Source of the DNA: Dipteris shenzhenensis
Lineage: Eukaryota; Polypodiophyta; Polypodiopsida; Gleicheniales
Assembly: GCA_047967505.1 (NCBI GenBank)
Contig: CM106539.1
Strand: one strand, 5' to 3'
DNA: 64,000 nt
Both the position numbers and the translations under genes were made by a program. Below the pieces are notes generated by a model. It searched no databases, was not told the DNA's origin, and saw only the letters and a list, made by a program, of their open reading frames with translations. Positions 35,538 to 46,334 of the stretch are shown in pieces (positions within the stretch are counted from its first letter, which is position 1; each line of letters opens with the position of its first letter).

Positions 35538-38500
35538 CTGTCACCCAAAAATTTTCATTTATTTTCTGTGAAACTTAATACTATCACCAGGATTCTGGAA
35601 CAGAAAGACTCGTTCAACAAAACGCGTGTTCAGAGCATTGAGACAGTTCGTTCCTTACGCGTGGTTTTGTGAAATCTCTGTGCATCCAAGTCAGGGATGA
35701 CAGGACACTTACTTACATGCTGTTCCTAAAATCATCCTGCGGCACTTTGCTGAGTGTGTCATATCAGAACCTACCGCTGGAATGGTGTTTTCCATAGTTT
35801 TCACACATCATGTCGTAAAAAGCCTCTGTCTCGAAGTCTTGTTGCACTGCCACAACAACAGATATAACAACCAGAAGGAACACGTTAGTGTCAACAAAGA
35901 TGCATAGCTACAATAAAAATAATTGTCAAACTCTTCGCAGTTTGTCTCACGTTCAGCAAGAAGCACAGAACGGCCCTTGTGTCCTGCGCCTGGTAGAAGT
36001 AGGTTTGCTGCAATCTCATCCCTTTTGGAACAATACAAGTTGGTGAAGTCTAAGTTGTTGGTGTCTACTATCAAACCTGCAAGCTGACACAATTCTAAAA
36101 CTTTCGTGAACCAAAGAAATGGAGCATGCGACTTTTCGACAAACGAAAGTTTTTTGTTTCCAAAATGTATGCGTTTAAGTTGCAAAGTTGTAGAAGAAAA
36201 AGATGCAAAGACATTCGGAAGTGAAACTTTACCAAAAGGATTTTTATGCATTTGGGCTGCATTGACAGATCGAGCTCCTTGAAAAATGCCTCAGCAACAA
36301 GCGTACAGTATGATGCAACCTATTTCAGAATAAACGACGATTCCGACATCAAAACAAGCTTGCCACAAAGAACGCCTCCTTTGAAATGTTGAAGAAATTC
36401 ATATGAAACAAACTTTCAGTCCAAAAAACTATATTCATCCTAGACGAGAGAATTATCTTCATCCTAGACCTTCTCTCATTGGGATATATCTAGATGTGTT
36501 TTGACATCCATATATATCTCTTTGACCATTTTAAGAAATTATTCATCCACTAATTAACTTTGTTTGTACTGGGAAAGAGGTTACATTGCAGATTAGAGTT
36601 GACGTAGACAAGAATACTTCACCTTATTGCACACTAGCCTAACATGAGGCTCTAAAGTGTGGTAGTGATAGGCATGCATATAGCGGAGAGAATGATATGA
36701 ATGGAGCCAAGGAGGATGTACATTGTATAAGATGATAAATTGTGTCACAAAATGAAGGCAACAAAAGGTTACTAAAGTCATTTATCCTACACCTGACAAC
36801 AAACTCTTACTAAATCAGTTAAATCCTACAATTGCTCTTAGAGAGGAGACTAGCTATGTACAAAATAACTAAGAAATTTGAAATTATTTTGGCACCCTTT
36901 TCTCCTTTCTACTCAAAGTAAGGTGGCCTAGCTAATGTGACCTTCATGCCAAATGGCAAATCCCTTTTTGGGTGCCTCGGTAATGAACGGAAATGGCAAA
37001 GGGGTGGCCACTTAAGTTGCCCTATATTTGCTCTTAAAGGGCAGTCTTAGGTACCCCATCTGACCATTATTCTTATAGTGTGGGTGTAAGCATATATGGG
37101 TATTGAAAGGTATTAGATTCTAGCATGCCAATGTGTGTCATATAGCAAGTTGTGTGCTGTTAAGGCCACCTAGTCACCCACCTAGAGAGCCATGTGTAAG
37201 GTTGATGCAAAGCCTTGCATCTAGGCCGACCCAACCATTGATGACTCTCTAGAAGTCCCGAGATAGAGTTGAGATCCTAATGTCCATATTATATGTGGGA
37301 GTAAGGTAGCTTGGACTTGCCACATAGTGACTAGAATTGGAGGGGCTAAGGAGATGACTAAAAACCTCCCTTAATCTTATATAGGGTGCATGGCCCTATC
37401 TCTTCTTCTCTACAGGTGGACTTGTCCACTTTAGGTCCGTGCATTGCATTTATATAGGATTCTAAGCAGACATTGGTCCTAAGTTTGCCTACCCCATCAT
37501 TGCCACATGGGCATGCGTGCACATGTAGGCTCTCTTCTTGTTTTGAATCATACTATTAGCCAGGTACAGTCTCAGAGTCTAATATGAGTGCCTTATTGAT
37601 CAACTATTTGAGCACAGTCTTTGAATATGTGCCACTTTTGCCAGAGTTGCTAGGTGTTAAAGCATGAGATCTAATTTCTATTTTGTGTAGGTTTGCCACA
37701 TGGGGTGCTTAAGCCCGCTAAAGTGGTTGCAGTCTGATGTTCCATGTTAGATGTTCGCTCGATATTCGCTCATACCATTATGTCATAATGAGCCACATGC
37801 CGTTAATGCCACCTAGCCCCTCACCTAGGGTTGGTGGGACTTGTAATGTCCATATTGTATGTGGGACTAAGGTATCTTGGATGCACCACATGGACTTTGA
37901 GGGCGATGGTTCCATATGGTGTATGGCCATATTGTGCCATGTCTTCTTATCTGTGGGACATCACTTTCAAGAGGATCATCATGAGTGTTCTATCCAGTTT
38001 AGGTCCATGCACCTATGCAGGGGGATCGTTGCACACTAGTTTTCAATTAGCTTGCCCCATAGCCAGCATTTGTGCTTCTTATTTTGACTAACTATCAGCT
38101 GACAGTCGATCACAATCTAATTTGTTGCAAGCACTTTACTGATCAACTATTTGAGCATAGTTTCTGCACAAGCACCACTCTTGTTAGAGATGCCAAGTGT
38201 TAAAGCATGAGATCGAACAACTATGAAGCCTAGTTTTGCCATGGGGTGCTCAAGCCCACCCATAGAGGCTATGCTCTAATACCATAGTAGATTCTAGCAT
38301 GCCACATGTTGTGTAATTGGCCATATGTCATCAAGGACATCTAGCCACCTGCTAGGAAGCTATGTACGAGGGTTTCCCAAACTAGCCACTTAGCCATTCC
38401 CATCATGGAGCACTCCCCAAAAGTCATGGGATTGGATGGTGTGTTCTTGAGACACCTAGCCCTTATATGGTGGGGTCTTTGATTATGTGGGACTAAGATC

Positions 38501-38989
38501 TCTTGATCTTGTTAGATGGCCTCCGAGGATGAGGTGCATTTTAACCCTCCCTTAGTTTTTATTAAAATGGATTTATCATCTTTGAAGATAAGTATGATGT
38601 ATGAAGATAGGGCATAAGTAGAGCACAACTAGTGGACTCAAACAACCTTCTAGTCACAACTTTTGATATGATCACGAAGACATGCAAGGTAAGGTCAGAT
38701 GTATTTAATGGGCCATGAAGAGAAGCATAGGCATGGCGTGCAGGTGAGTGATGGTGGTAAAAAATGTCTTATGTAAGCTTCTACCTAAAACCATAGACCT
38801 AGCTAGGGAGAAACATAGTGTGAAACACATTGATGTGATAAAGGTAATTAAAAATGGGTTCACATTGATGTGATAGAGGTAATTAAAAATGGGTTCACAT
38901 TTACAAAAGGCAACATTAATTTTATGACCAATGCACCTTTGTTCATCACCCGAACTCCCCTCTTCCCTCCCCTTCCCCCCCTCCTTCCC

Positions 38990-39024
<35 letters not shown>

Positions 39025-39548
39025 CTTCCTATACTAACCTTTGAAAACTTTACTAGTCTAAATCTTATTCATGTGTTTCAAATTGGAGCATAATCTTTCC
39101 GTTTATAGCCTAGGTTGAGAGTATGACCTCTCCACGTGTACGAGTAATATCTTGACCAATAGTAGATATTCTATAGCGACCATTTATAGCTAATTCCTCC
39201 AAGTCAACCTGCCACAATCATAGCATGAAATCAAAGAATTGTCAGAAGTTCCTAGTATAGCCATAAAGGTATACTACAAGCCTTTACCAAAAGCCACCAT
39301 ATTAGAAAGACCAAACTTCTAACTCTGATCAAGTTAGTCCTACACACGTGTAATCACAAGAACTCGGATTTCATACATACATACATACGTGTACACACTC
39401 GTAATCACAAGAACTAATATTACATACATATATACATACATGGTTCACACTCCTAATGACACGAACTCATATGTTGTGTGCGTGTAGTCTAGTTCTACAC
39501 ACTCATATAAATATAGATAAGTACATGCATACACACTTTTTTTTTTTT

Positions 39549-39629
<81 letters not shown>

Positions 39630-42600
39630 TTTTTTTTTTAACGCACTTTTTTGGCACAACTACTTGTTATAAATTTTTAAAAATGCATGCCACACACTTT
39701 CGACAAATTAAGATGTTAATCAGACAAAATTAGTGTATCTTGTCGACGTGGAGGTTAATATATTGGAGTTAGTGGTGTGCACCTCATCGCTGAAGAGGAG
39801 AGCTCGGATGTCGAGACCAGCCTGCTCGAAAAGCCATGCAAGGTTCTTGTGGTTCCACATGCCGCGGCGGGAGATGTTGATCACCGGCACTCTACTCCAT
39901 CCATCCCTTCCCGTCAGCGTGTTATGTAGTATCCAAGCGTAGCATATTGCCGCTATGATGGAGCTGAAACCTGCAATGCAATGCAATGCTATATCATCCC
40001 ATCAACCTTCCATCACGATCAAAATTTGATTGAAGACGTTGCAATAGACATTGTAGGCAAGATCAGCTCGAGAATGGATCATCGGCCTTTCATGAGGAGC
40101 TATTCATCAATGGCAAAAAACTCCATCAGATTCCTACGTTTATAGCCGCTATGATGGAGCTGAAATCTGCAATGCAATGCTATATTCCCATCAATCTTCG
40201 ACTAAGATCATGTCGCTGCAATAGTACATGCTGAAATCTGCAATGCAATCCTATATTCCCATCAATCTGCGATTAAGATCACGTCGCTGCAACACATGCA
40301 TGCATAAGCTCGAGAACGGATCATCGAGCTGTTTCTTCAATTACACAAAACGCATCAGCTCGACAACGGATCATCGTCCTTTCAGGACGTATTCAATCGA
40401 TGCACAAAACTCCATCCGACTGCTAAGGTTTCGACCTTGACAGATTCGCGTTCCTTCCGTTGAAGAGCCTCAGTGAGCTTCCACATTTTGCACTCGTAGA
40501 AATAGAAGGAGAACAATCAGAAAAGTGAGAAGTTTTTGAACCTGCATCAGAGAGGATGAGATGCACGCGCGCGGGGTTCCTTCTCCAGTCTCTCAAAGAA
40601 TTCCGTTGTTGCAACAGGAAGTCATTCACCACCTCGATGTCTCGATCCTGCGTGGGAGCTGTATGGTCGTTATCGTTATTAATGTTGTTGATGTTCTTCT
40701 TGCTCCTGAAGTTGCCGTATCCCTCGCCATCTCGAACCACTGGAGCTTCGCTTGCATAATTTGCAGAGGCCGTCGTAGCAGGAGCTGATCGCAAGGGAGA
40801 GCTTCTAGCTGACCTGCTGCGCGAGGAGACTGATCTTCGAGGGGGCTCTTCGACCACAGGCAGTCGCGCAGGAGCTCCATGTACTGGTGAAGACCTCTGC
40901 GATTTGTTGCCATTAGAGGTGCTATAGCGTGGCTCTTCCTCTCGTCTTGCCGCTGAAGCTTGCCGCGATTGCTGCCTTACTGGGGAGGATCTCTCGGACT
41001 TGCTGCCGCCCGAGGACGGCACCGGCATTCTCTGTAATTCAACTTGCCTTGCTTGTCGTCCACTTCCATTCTGCGTTCTCCTCTCGGGAGAAGACCTCGC
41101 AGATTTGCTGCCCGAGGATGCCATCCTTTGACTTCTTGCACCAAGGTCGTCTCTTGCAACCTGGCGCTGTTGGTGCAAGTGCAGAGGTGCCCATCCATTT
41201 TGCGCTCTCTTCTGATCGGGAGAGGACCTCGCAGATTTGCTGCCCGAGGATGCCATTCTCTGACTTCTAGAAGCAAAATCGTCTCTTGCGACCTGGCGCT
41301 GTCGGTGCAAGTGCAGAGGTGCCCATCTCTCCGATTTGCTGCCCACCGCCCCTCTTTTGGGTTCGTCGATGATTCTTCGGCCCGAACGGCTGCCGATTTC
41401 CTGTCGTCCTCCGTTAATTTGGTTCTGTACATTCCACCGATCCATCAAAGCTGCTCCTCTTGCACCTTGGTCATCGCCGTGAACCGCAGCATGACGGGAA
41501 CGAGGAGCCGATCGGCTTCTTTGCACATCCGCTGCGGCTTGTGGCAGAGTGTCTCTCGGCAATGGCGCAGCACCTGTCCTCTCCGGCTTGGATCCTCCTA
41601 GAGCGACGTGGATCGTCGATTTTCCAGTAGGCAAGATATTCTGTTTGCTGCCGTTATTTAGCACATCATGGATGGTTGTTCCAGGCGGTAGCTTCTCCGC
41701 TTTTTGCAATGAATCTGATGAGTTCCGGCTCCCATCCTTTGAATGAGAAAATCCGCTGCGTGGTGGCTTTCCGCTCTTTGCATCCGCTGGCCCTTTCGGA
41801 GGCTTTCCTAATATAAGCTTCGAGAACCAATTCTGCACTTTGGTTGCTGCCGATGGCGAGGTCTCTAGAGGGGTCCTCCGATCGGGTTGGAGCTGGGGCG
41901 CGTCTCTCGTAGACCTGCTATGAATGAGTTTAGGTCCCTCCTGAGTGTTCATTGTCTTCGTCTGGACAGGCAAGAAGTTGTCCTCATTGGGATGCACCTT
42001 CATCGTCGGCATCTTCCTTTGGCCTTTCGCATCGAAGCCGGGCGCTGTGCTTCGTCCTTCAGTTGCACGGGAGCTCACAGGCACCTCCCTCGCGGATTTG
42101 GCTAGACGGTCGTATCTATCGTAGTGGCTCATTGCGTTGGGCCTCTGCATATTGCGGGCGCGTTCTGCATCCATCGGCTTGGGAGCAACAGAGGGCGCGC
42201 CATTGCCGCAAGACTGGCATGGAAGCTTGCAGGTCGCACTGGGGCCATGGCCAGGGTCAAGGGCGTTGTGTGAGCCCGTGGGCGTGGAGGGACTAGTCGA
42301 TTTGAAGCGGTTCTTGTCCAAGCCTACGGGCAAGGTACTGCCGGCAACTCGGTCGGGGTCACGAGAAGCAGAGGAAAGACGACGGGAGGAAGCAGAAAGA
42401 GGATCAGAAGCAGTGGGGTGACGAAAGGAGGATGCGCGGGGGTCAAGGCGCTGGATAGAGGAAGAGGAAGGGTTGGAAGCAGCAGCGGGGGGGAGGCGAA
42501 AGGAGGAGGAGGTGTAGGGGTCACGGGAGATGGAATAAGCAGCGGGAGGAGGAGCTGGAGGGCGATCGAGGGATGGGGGGGGAGCAGCAACGAAGGAGGA

Positions 42601-43795
42601 TCGGGAGGTAGATGAACGGTGGGAGGAGGGAAGGTTGAGTTGATCTGATCGGGAGCTTGATCTACGAGGGGTGGGAAGATAGGTGACGTCGAAATCATCG
42701 GGAGGGGGAGGGGGAGGGCGGGAGCTTGATGATCTACGAGGGTTGGGAAGGGTATTGAGCTCGAAATCATCATCGGGAGGAGGAGGAGGACCTGAAGGAG
42801 TTCGCGAGCGGATGGATGGAGAAGCAGTTTTGCTTGCTTCGCCAACCCATTCTAACGTTCTTGTGAAGCGAGTCATCACTTCTCCATCAGAAGCAAACCT
42901 CGAAATGTTCGCAAACTCGCTCGATCTGTTGTTGTTGTTGTTGTTCATCATTCCTCCTCCTCCTCCTCCTCCCCTTCCTTCTTCTTCTTCGTTCTCTTCC
43001 ACTGCTGCTGCTGCTGCTCCTGCTTCTACCGCTGCCCTTAACGCCGAATTGTAGAAGAATTGATCCTCCATATACCCCGATAGATCCCCCGATGAATCCC
43101 CTCCCATGCTGTCGAACCTCTTGATCGTCCTCCTCGACTCGCCTGCTCTCCTCTCTGCCGCTCCGCCTCCTCCCTCCTGCTCCGCCACAACCCACAACGT
43201 CCTTTAGTTATATCTTGCACCCGCTCATCGCCGTATAATCTAGTTATATCTTGCACCCGCTCATCGCCGTATAATCGTTAATGCTCTTCGAATGCTTCTC
43301 ATTTTCATATAGAAATCGCGATCAGTTTACGACCCAACGTCGTTACTATCGAGCACCCTCCCTTCGACAATATCTTGCAATGCAACAACGCGAAGCATTC
43401 TATCCTCGTTTTCAATACAATAGAGCCTCCCGATAGCTATTTACACGCAGCGGCTTCCATACACAGCAGCAATTCATCAACCGCCTACCGCAAAATGCAA
43501 CGGACGACTCTCCTGGTATGTTTTCTATACAAGCCTAAAGCCAAACTCGTATCCTCCATTCCCACTCACTCCGATAATCATGCATGCGAATTCTGAAAAC
43601 AGATGCCCAACATTTCATATTCACACCGAGAGTCGTTAGCTCTACGTCGCGCGAAAAACTTACAATACTGGAAGTGGAAAGAAGCTGCTGCCGTGATTTT
43701 TCCAGCTTTGCTCTGATGCGCGAAGGGCTGTACTTCTGGTCGGGGCGGGGCTTCCAGCTGAGGGAAGCCGAACTGCGTTCATGATAGGAATCCAT
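35284..43795 (-). CDS. PRUNE/exopolyphosphatase-like DHH-DHHA2 protein with long disordered N-terminus (8 exons)
   Basis: Proposed exons on the minus strand: 43795-43664, 43176-40542, 39970-39783, 39208-39128, 36319-36233, 36083-35951, 35846-35775, 35537-35284. All introns are GT..AG, every phase agrees, and the sum is 3582 nt (1193 residues plus stop). Residues about 1-920 are low-complexity, rich in Ser, Arg, Pro and Gly. The last 280 or so match the PRUNE family of DHH phosphoesterases along their length. The matching blocks are RVHLILSDA, VPVINISRRG, AGLDIRALLFSDE, DLEELAINGRY, ASYCTLVAEAFF and LAGLIVDTNNLD with GAGHKGR. PRUNE enzymes cleave short polyphosphates and nucleotides. Here the first Asp-rich motif (NxxxDLDS in animals) and the DHH triad are not recognisable, so activity is doubtful. 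A further exon between exons 4 and 5 may exist unseen. The first exon's membership rests on its strong donor, phase and position only. Confidence 0.75.
35775..35846 (-). CDS. exon 7 of the PRUNE-like gene
   Basis: 72 bp, acceptor GTGGCAG|TGCAAC, donor CCAGCG|GTAGGT. It completes a Leu codon from exon 6 and reads QQDFETEAFYDMMCENYGKH. No strong motif, but the phases fit both neighbours. Confidence 0.65.
35951..36083 (-). CDS. exon 6 of the PRUNE-like gene: DHHA2 start
   Basis: Acceptor GTGTCAG|CTTGCA, donor GCTGAAC|GTGAGA. It reads LAGLIVDTNNLDFTN and then KRDEIAANLLLPGAGHKGR. The family block is LLGTIILDxxNM.....TxKD. The Asp in LIVDTNNL, one of the metal ligands in active members, is kept. 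Confidence 0.8.
36233..36319 (-). CDS. exon 5 of the PRUNE-like gene
   Basis: 29 codons, phase 0 both ends, acceptor AAATAG|GTTGCA, donor CTTTTG|GTAAAG. It reads VASYCTLVAEAFFKELDLSM and continues to KILL, matching the VGSCxTLVxE block at the start of the second half of PRUNE proteins. Confidence 0.78.
36420..39127. repeat. repeat-filled part of intron 4 of the PRUNE-like gene
   Basis: The intron spans 39127-36320. It contains diverged direct repeats: the GTTAAAGCATGAGATC block at about 37656 recurs near 38192, and GATTCTAGCATGCCA at about 37110 recurs near 38290. The sequence GCTCTAATACCATAG at about 38273-38287 is the complement of a tRNA-Met primer site variant (TGGTATTAGAGC). This suggests fragments of a minus-strand TRIM-type LTR element. 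A C-run with (CT)n lies at 38955-39024. I searched this interval for the missing domain exon and found none. Confidence 0.6.
38955..39024. repeat. C-run and (CT)n microsatellite in intron 4
   Basis: CCCC/TTCC runs end in about 14 C, followed by (TC) repeats to 39024. Confidence 0.9.
39128..39208 (-). CDS. exon 4 of the PRUNE-like gene: region of the DHH motif
   Basis: 81 bp, phase 0 at both ends, acceptor GTGGCAG|GTTGAC, donor GGAGAG|GTCATA (a weak donor). It reads VDLEELAINGRYRISTIGQD. DLxxLxxxG matches the family, where the next residues are normally LILVDHH. Here STIGQDI stands in that place, so the DHH signature appears lost. Confidence 0.65.
39537..39640. repeat. T-run, (CT)n, T-run microsatellite in intron 3
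   Basis: About 13 T, then two (CT)n blocks split by TTCAAAT, then 18 T. It lies between exons 3 and 4 of the PRUNE-like gene. Confidence 0.95.
39783..39970 (-). CDS. exon 3 of the PRUNE-like gene: start of the DHH domain
   Basis: Acceptor TTGCAG|GTTTCAG, donor GATGAG|GTGCAC. It completes a Gly codon from exon 2 and reads FSSIIAAICYAWIL, then VPVINISRRG, then WLFEQAGLDIRALLFSDE. This parallels animal PRUNE (VxVLNIxR..., xFLLQKAGI..LIFRDE). The position of the family's DxD metal motif is occupied by SDAGFSSI, without the paired Asp. Confidence 0.8.
39945..40430. repeat. duplicated blocks in intron 2 carrying copies of the exon 3 acceptor
   Basis: The exon 3 start with its acceptor (GCTATGATGGAGCTGAAACC and GCAATGCAATG, 39951-39985) recurs in part at 40146-40175 and again at 40229-40250. 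The GATCATCGGCCTTTCATGAG block at 40077 recurs near 40369. They are imperfect tandem copies of a segment of about 100-200 bp. Confidence 0.75.
40542..43176 (-). CDS. exon 2 of the PRUNE-like gene: long disordered region
   Basis: 878 uninterrupted codons, much richer in G+C than the surroundings. The first ATG is at 43107 (MGGDSSGDLSGYMEDQFF). Features in order: an Ala/Glu run, a Gly/Asn run, Pro-rich patches, an NWFSKLILGKPPKG block, then an Arg/Ser region. That region has two copies of a roughly 44-residue unit (WAPLHLH..QRQVARDD..., coding near 41340-41209 and 41205-41077) and five or more KS-x-RSSP motifs that could be phosphorylated. It ends in VNDFLLQQRNSL...RVHLILSDA, the beginning of the PRUNE domain, at donor GCAG|GTTCAA (phase 1). 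The open frame runs on into the intron to 40423, but that tail is not likely to be protein. Confidence 0.8.
43205..43276. repeat. perfect 36-bp tandem duplication
   Basis: Two identical copies, 43205-43240 and 43241-43276, starting TAGTTATATCTTGCACCCGC. They sit in the proposed intron 1, within about 30 bp of the exon 2 acceptor. Confidence 0.95.
43664..43795 (-). CDS. exon 1 of the PRUNE-like gene (proposed)
   Basis: The ATG at 43795-43793 opens 44 codons (MDSYHERSSASLSWKPR...), ending in phase 0 at a strong donor ATT|GTAAGT (43664/43663). The peptide is basic and Ser-rich, with SPSRIRAKLEKSRQQ. The next acceptor in matching phase is GGAGCAG|GAG at 43177/43176, but its pyrimidine tract is poor. 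An alternative is that translation starts at the first ATG in exon 2 (43107), which would make this exon untranslated or part of another transcript. Confidence 0.5.
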
Positions 43796-44716
43796 GGAAT
43801 TAGAACACTCTCAGAATGGAATGCAGGGGCAGCACCAGCAGCAACAACAACAACAACGCGAACGCAGCAGAAGCAGCATAATCAACGAACAGGTGTGAAT
43901 AAATCAAAGAGGGGGCAAGCTCAATAATGTCCTATTCTCTCCGATCATCCATCCCATAAGCGAGTGGTGAAATGAACGAGGCAGCTAGTATTTGCCCATT
44001 CGCAAACGTTAAAAGCTGGCCGTTTTGCTCCCTTGGCTTCTCCCCCACAGCTAAACCCTCTTTGTTAACCAATGTTTCCTAAACACTCCCTTTCCCCTAA
44101 CCATACCCTCACCAACATGCATTCGGAACTCTTCTCATTCAAACCCACTTTTAGTTTATTTCTTTAATGGCTATCAAGGGCCCAAAACCTTCGGACATTT
44201 CGCCCATTCCTCCGGTCTTGCATGGCCTTTATTCAAGAGCTCAATTCCAGACACCTAAGCTCCATAAACCAATACTTATCGATTTTGTCATCAAAAAATT
44301 GATCATGTGCAAGAATGAACTTTATTTTATCAAGTTAGAAAATATGTGTCTTCCTAGCAGTGACCTCAGGCTGCAAGTGATGTCTTTTTGCCTAATGATT
44401 AGATATTTGAAGGAATAGGTGTAAATATAAGGGTCCACCTATGATCCTAGAGACTTAAGCGAATGAAAACTTAATCGTAAGGCTTGCCTTCAAAGGCAAG
44501 GCCATCAAAAAAGCATGGAAAAAAAAATCAATTTTCCCATCGAGAAGTCTAAAGCTTGGGCCAAAATGAACTTGGTAGTCCTCATGGAACCAACAGAAAC
44601 CACACACTGGCCTACTCCTCAATAAGGGGTGCAATTCACATTCCCCAATCCACTTGGGCCATCTTGAGAGACAACATAAAACCATGGAGTCATAGGAACC
44701 AACCTTCATCACATGC
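43796..44716. other. upstream flank of the PRUNE-like gene
   Basis: Likely 5' untranslated and promoter region for the minus-strand gene. CAG/CAA triplet repeats lie at about 43828-43880. No TATA box is obvious. The frame at 44167-44418 (plus) is unrecognised. Confidence 0.45.
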
Positions 44717-45048
44717 AAGCATGCTAGGGGGGACATGGACATGGCAAAACCAACCTTAGTCACATGGTACCATGCGAAAGGCACATATATAGGATGATAA
44801 CAGTGCCCCTAGCTTATGTTGTAATAATCAATACTTACAAGTTACCGTATTTTATTCACATGATGGGCCCATCAAATTACCCAAGCATGCTAGGGGGGAC
44901 ATGGACACAGCAAAACCAACCTTAGTCACATGCTACTATGCGAAAGGCACATACATAGGATGATAACAGTGCCCCCAGCTTATGTTGTAATAATCAATAC
45001 TTACAAGTTACCCTATTTTATTCACATGATGGGCCCATCAAAATACCC
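44717..45048. repeat. 166-bp tandem duplication
   Basis: Copies at 44717-44882 and 44883-45048 both begin AAGCATGCTAGGGGGGACAT and end before CCCATC, with about ten differences. Confidence 0.9.
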
Positions 45049-45693
45049 CATCCTAAAGTCTTGACCATCTAAGCCTTAAAGGGAGGCATCCAAGGTACTA
45101 ACCCACCACCATTATTTAGTTTCAAAATCTTACAGTAAGGCATCCAAGTAGTTACCAACTCATTTGTAAAGTTGTTGTAGCACATACTATTAATTTGAAC
45201 ATTGCATCCAACCACCTAATTCAAAAAGATATAGCACCCAATATTCTCATAGTTAACATCACATACTCATCACATATCATTAATTTAAAAGATTGGCTCA
45301 ATGCTTTCTAAAATAAAGACAACTAGCATTCTCAATAATGGAGGTTGTTGCAATTATAGAACTCGCCCAAGTTTTTATGTTCCTTTAAATTCTATGTAAT
45401 ACAAAGTTTACATCTATGTTATGTGGTATGAGGTTGAAAACTTGTTAGAATGTCAAATATGTTGGATGTTTTAACTATAAATAAGTCATGTATGCTAGAG
45501 AGTGAAAGTCTATATACTCAGTTTAGCTATATTGTATAAGACATGTAAGGTTGAAAATGTCAAACATATTGGAAGTTTTAGTTACTATAAATAAATAGAC
45601 ATGTTATGTTAGAAGGAGAAATTCAAAGGTGTATGTATGTTAGCATGATTTTGAAGCTTTCAATGTAGCCTTGGAACTATACATGCAATATAT

Positions 45694-45765
45694 GTATTGT
45701 CCTTACTAATTCATATATATACGAATGGAAGCTTCCATACATATATGAAATAGTAAGGACAATAC
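45694..45765. repeat. 72-bp hairpin
   Basis: GTATTGTCCTTACTAATTCA (from 45694) pairs with TGAAATAGTAAGGACAATAC (ending 45765). The arms continue almost to the centre (GGAAGCTTCC), with a few small bulges. Confidence 0.85.
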
Positions 45766-46334
45766 ACACTTACATTATGAGAGACTCTAAATTTTGGGAG
45801 ACTGAATGGGATATGGAGTACACATGCAAGATGTTCGGAACCAGATTCTATGAGAATGTTACTACTACAGGTTGGTCCATTTCCATTGCCATTTTTGAAT
45901 ACTATTTTGTCCCAAATGACAAAATATCATAATCAATTGTAGAGCAATGAAGTCATTGATATATTTATGGAAGAATTTTCAATATTGGTGTTTTTATTAA
46001 CATCTATATACTGAGATATTATGAAGGTATTAATGATATCAACATACACTGATGCCTATAGCAATGCCTATAATGACATTGATATTTTTAAAAAATTGTT
46101 AAAAATATAAATTTCCAATAGCTCCAAAATTGATATTGCCTAGGATTTTATAGCATTTGAAGGATAAAAATAATTAGCATATCCACACCTAATTCAACGT
46201 GTCATAATGTAAGTACATGTAAAGTAACAAAGGACAAAATTCCCTCTTCATGGTAAATTAATAAAGAGGTTGTTATATAAGGGGTTGCATTTTCATCTAA
46301 GTTCATCCCACCAAATAAGTTTATCTCTTATTTA

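Noticed and set aside
40423-40541. C-terminal end of the 924-codon frame beyond the donor at 40541
   Set aside because: The frame passes a good GT donor that joins in phase to exon 3, which carries the continuation of the PRUNE domain; the tail is intron read-through.
40556-43054. Plus-strand frames opposite the large exon
   Set aside because: They are shadows caused by the G+C-rich coding strand and have no family patterns.
43177-43197. Frame start at 43197 of the large exon
   Set aside because: The codon there is TTG, not ATG. An in-frame TAA lies just upstream, so the coding sequence must enter by splicing or start at 43107.
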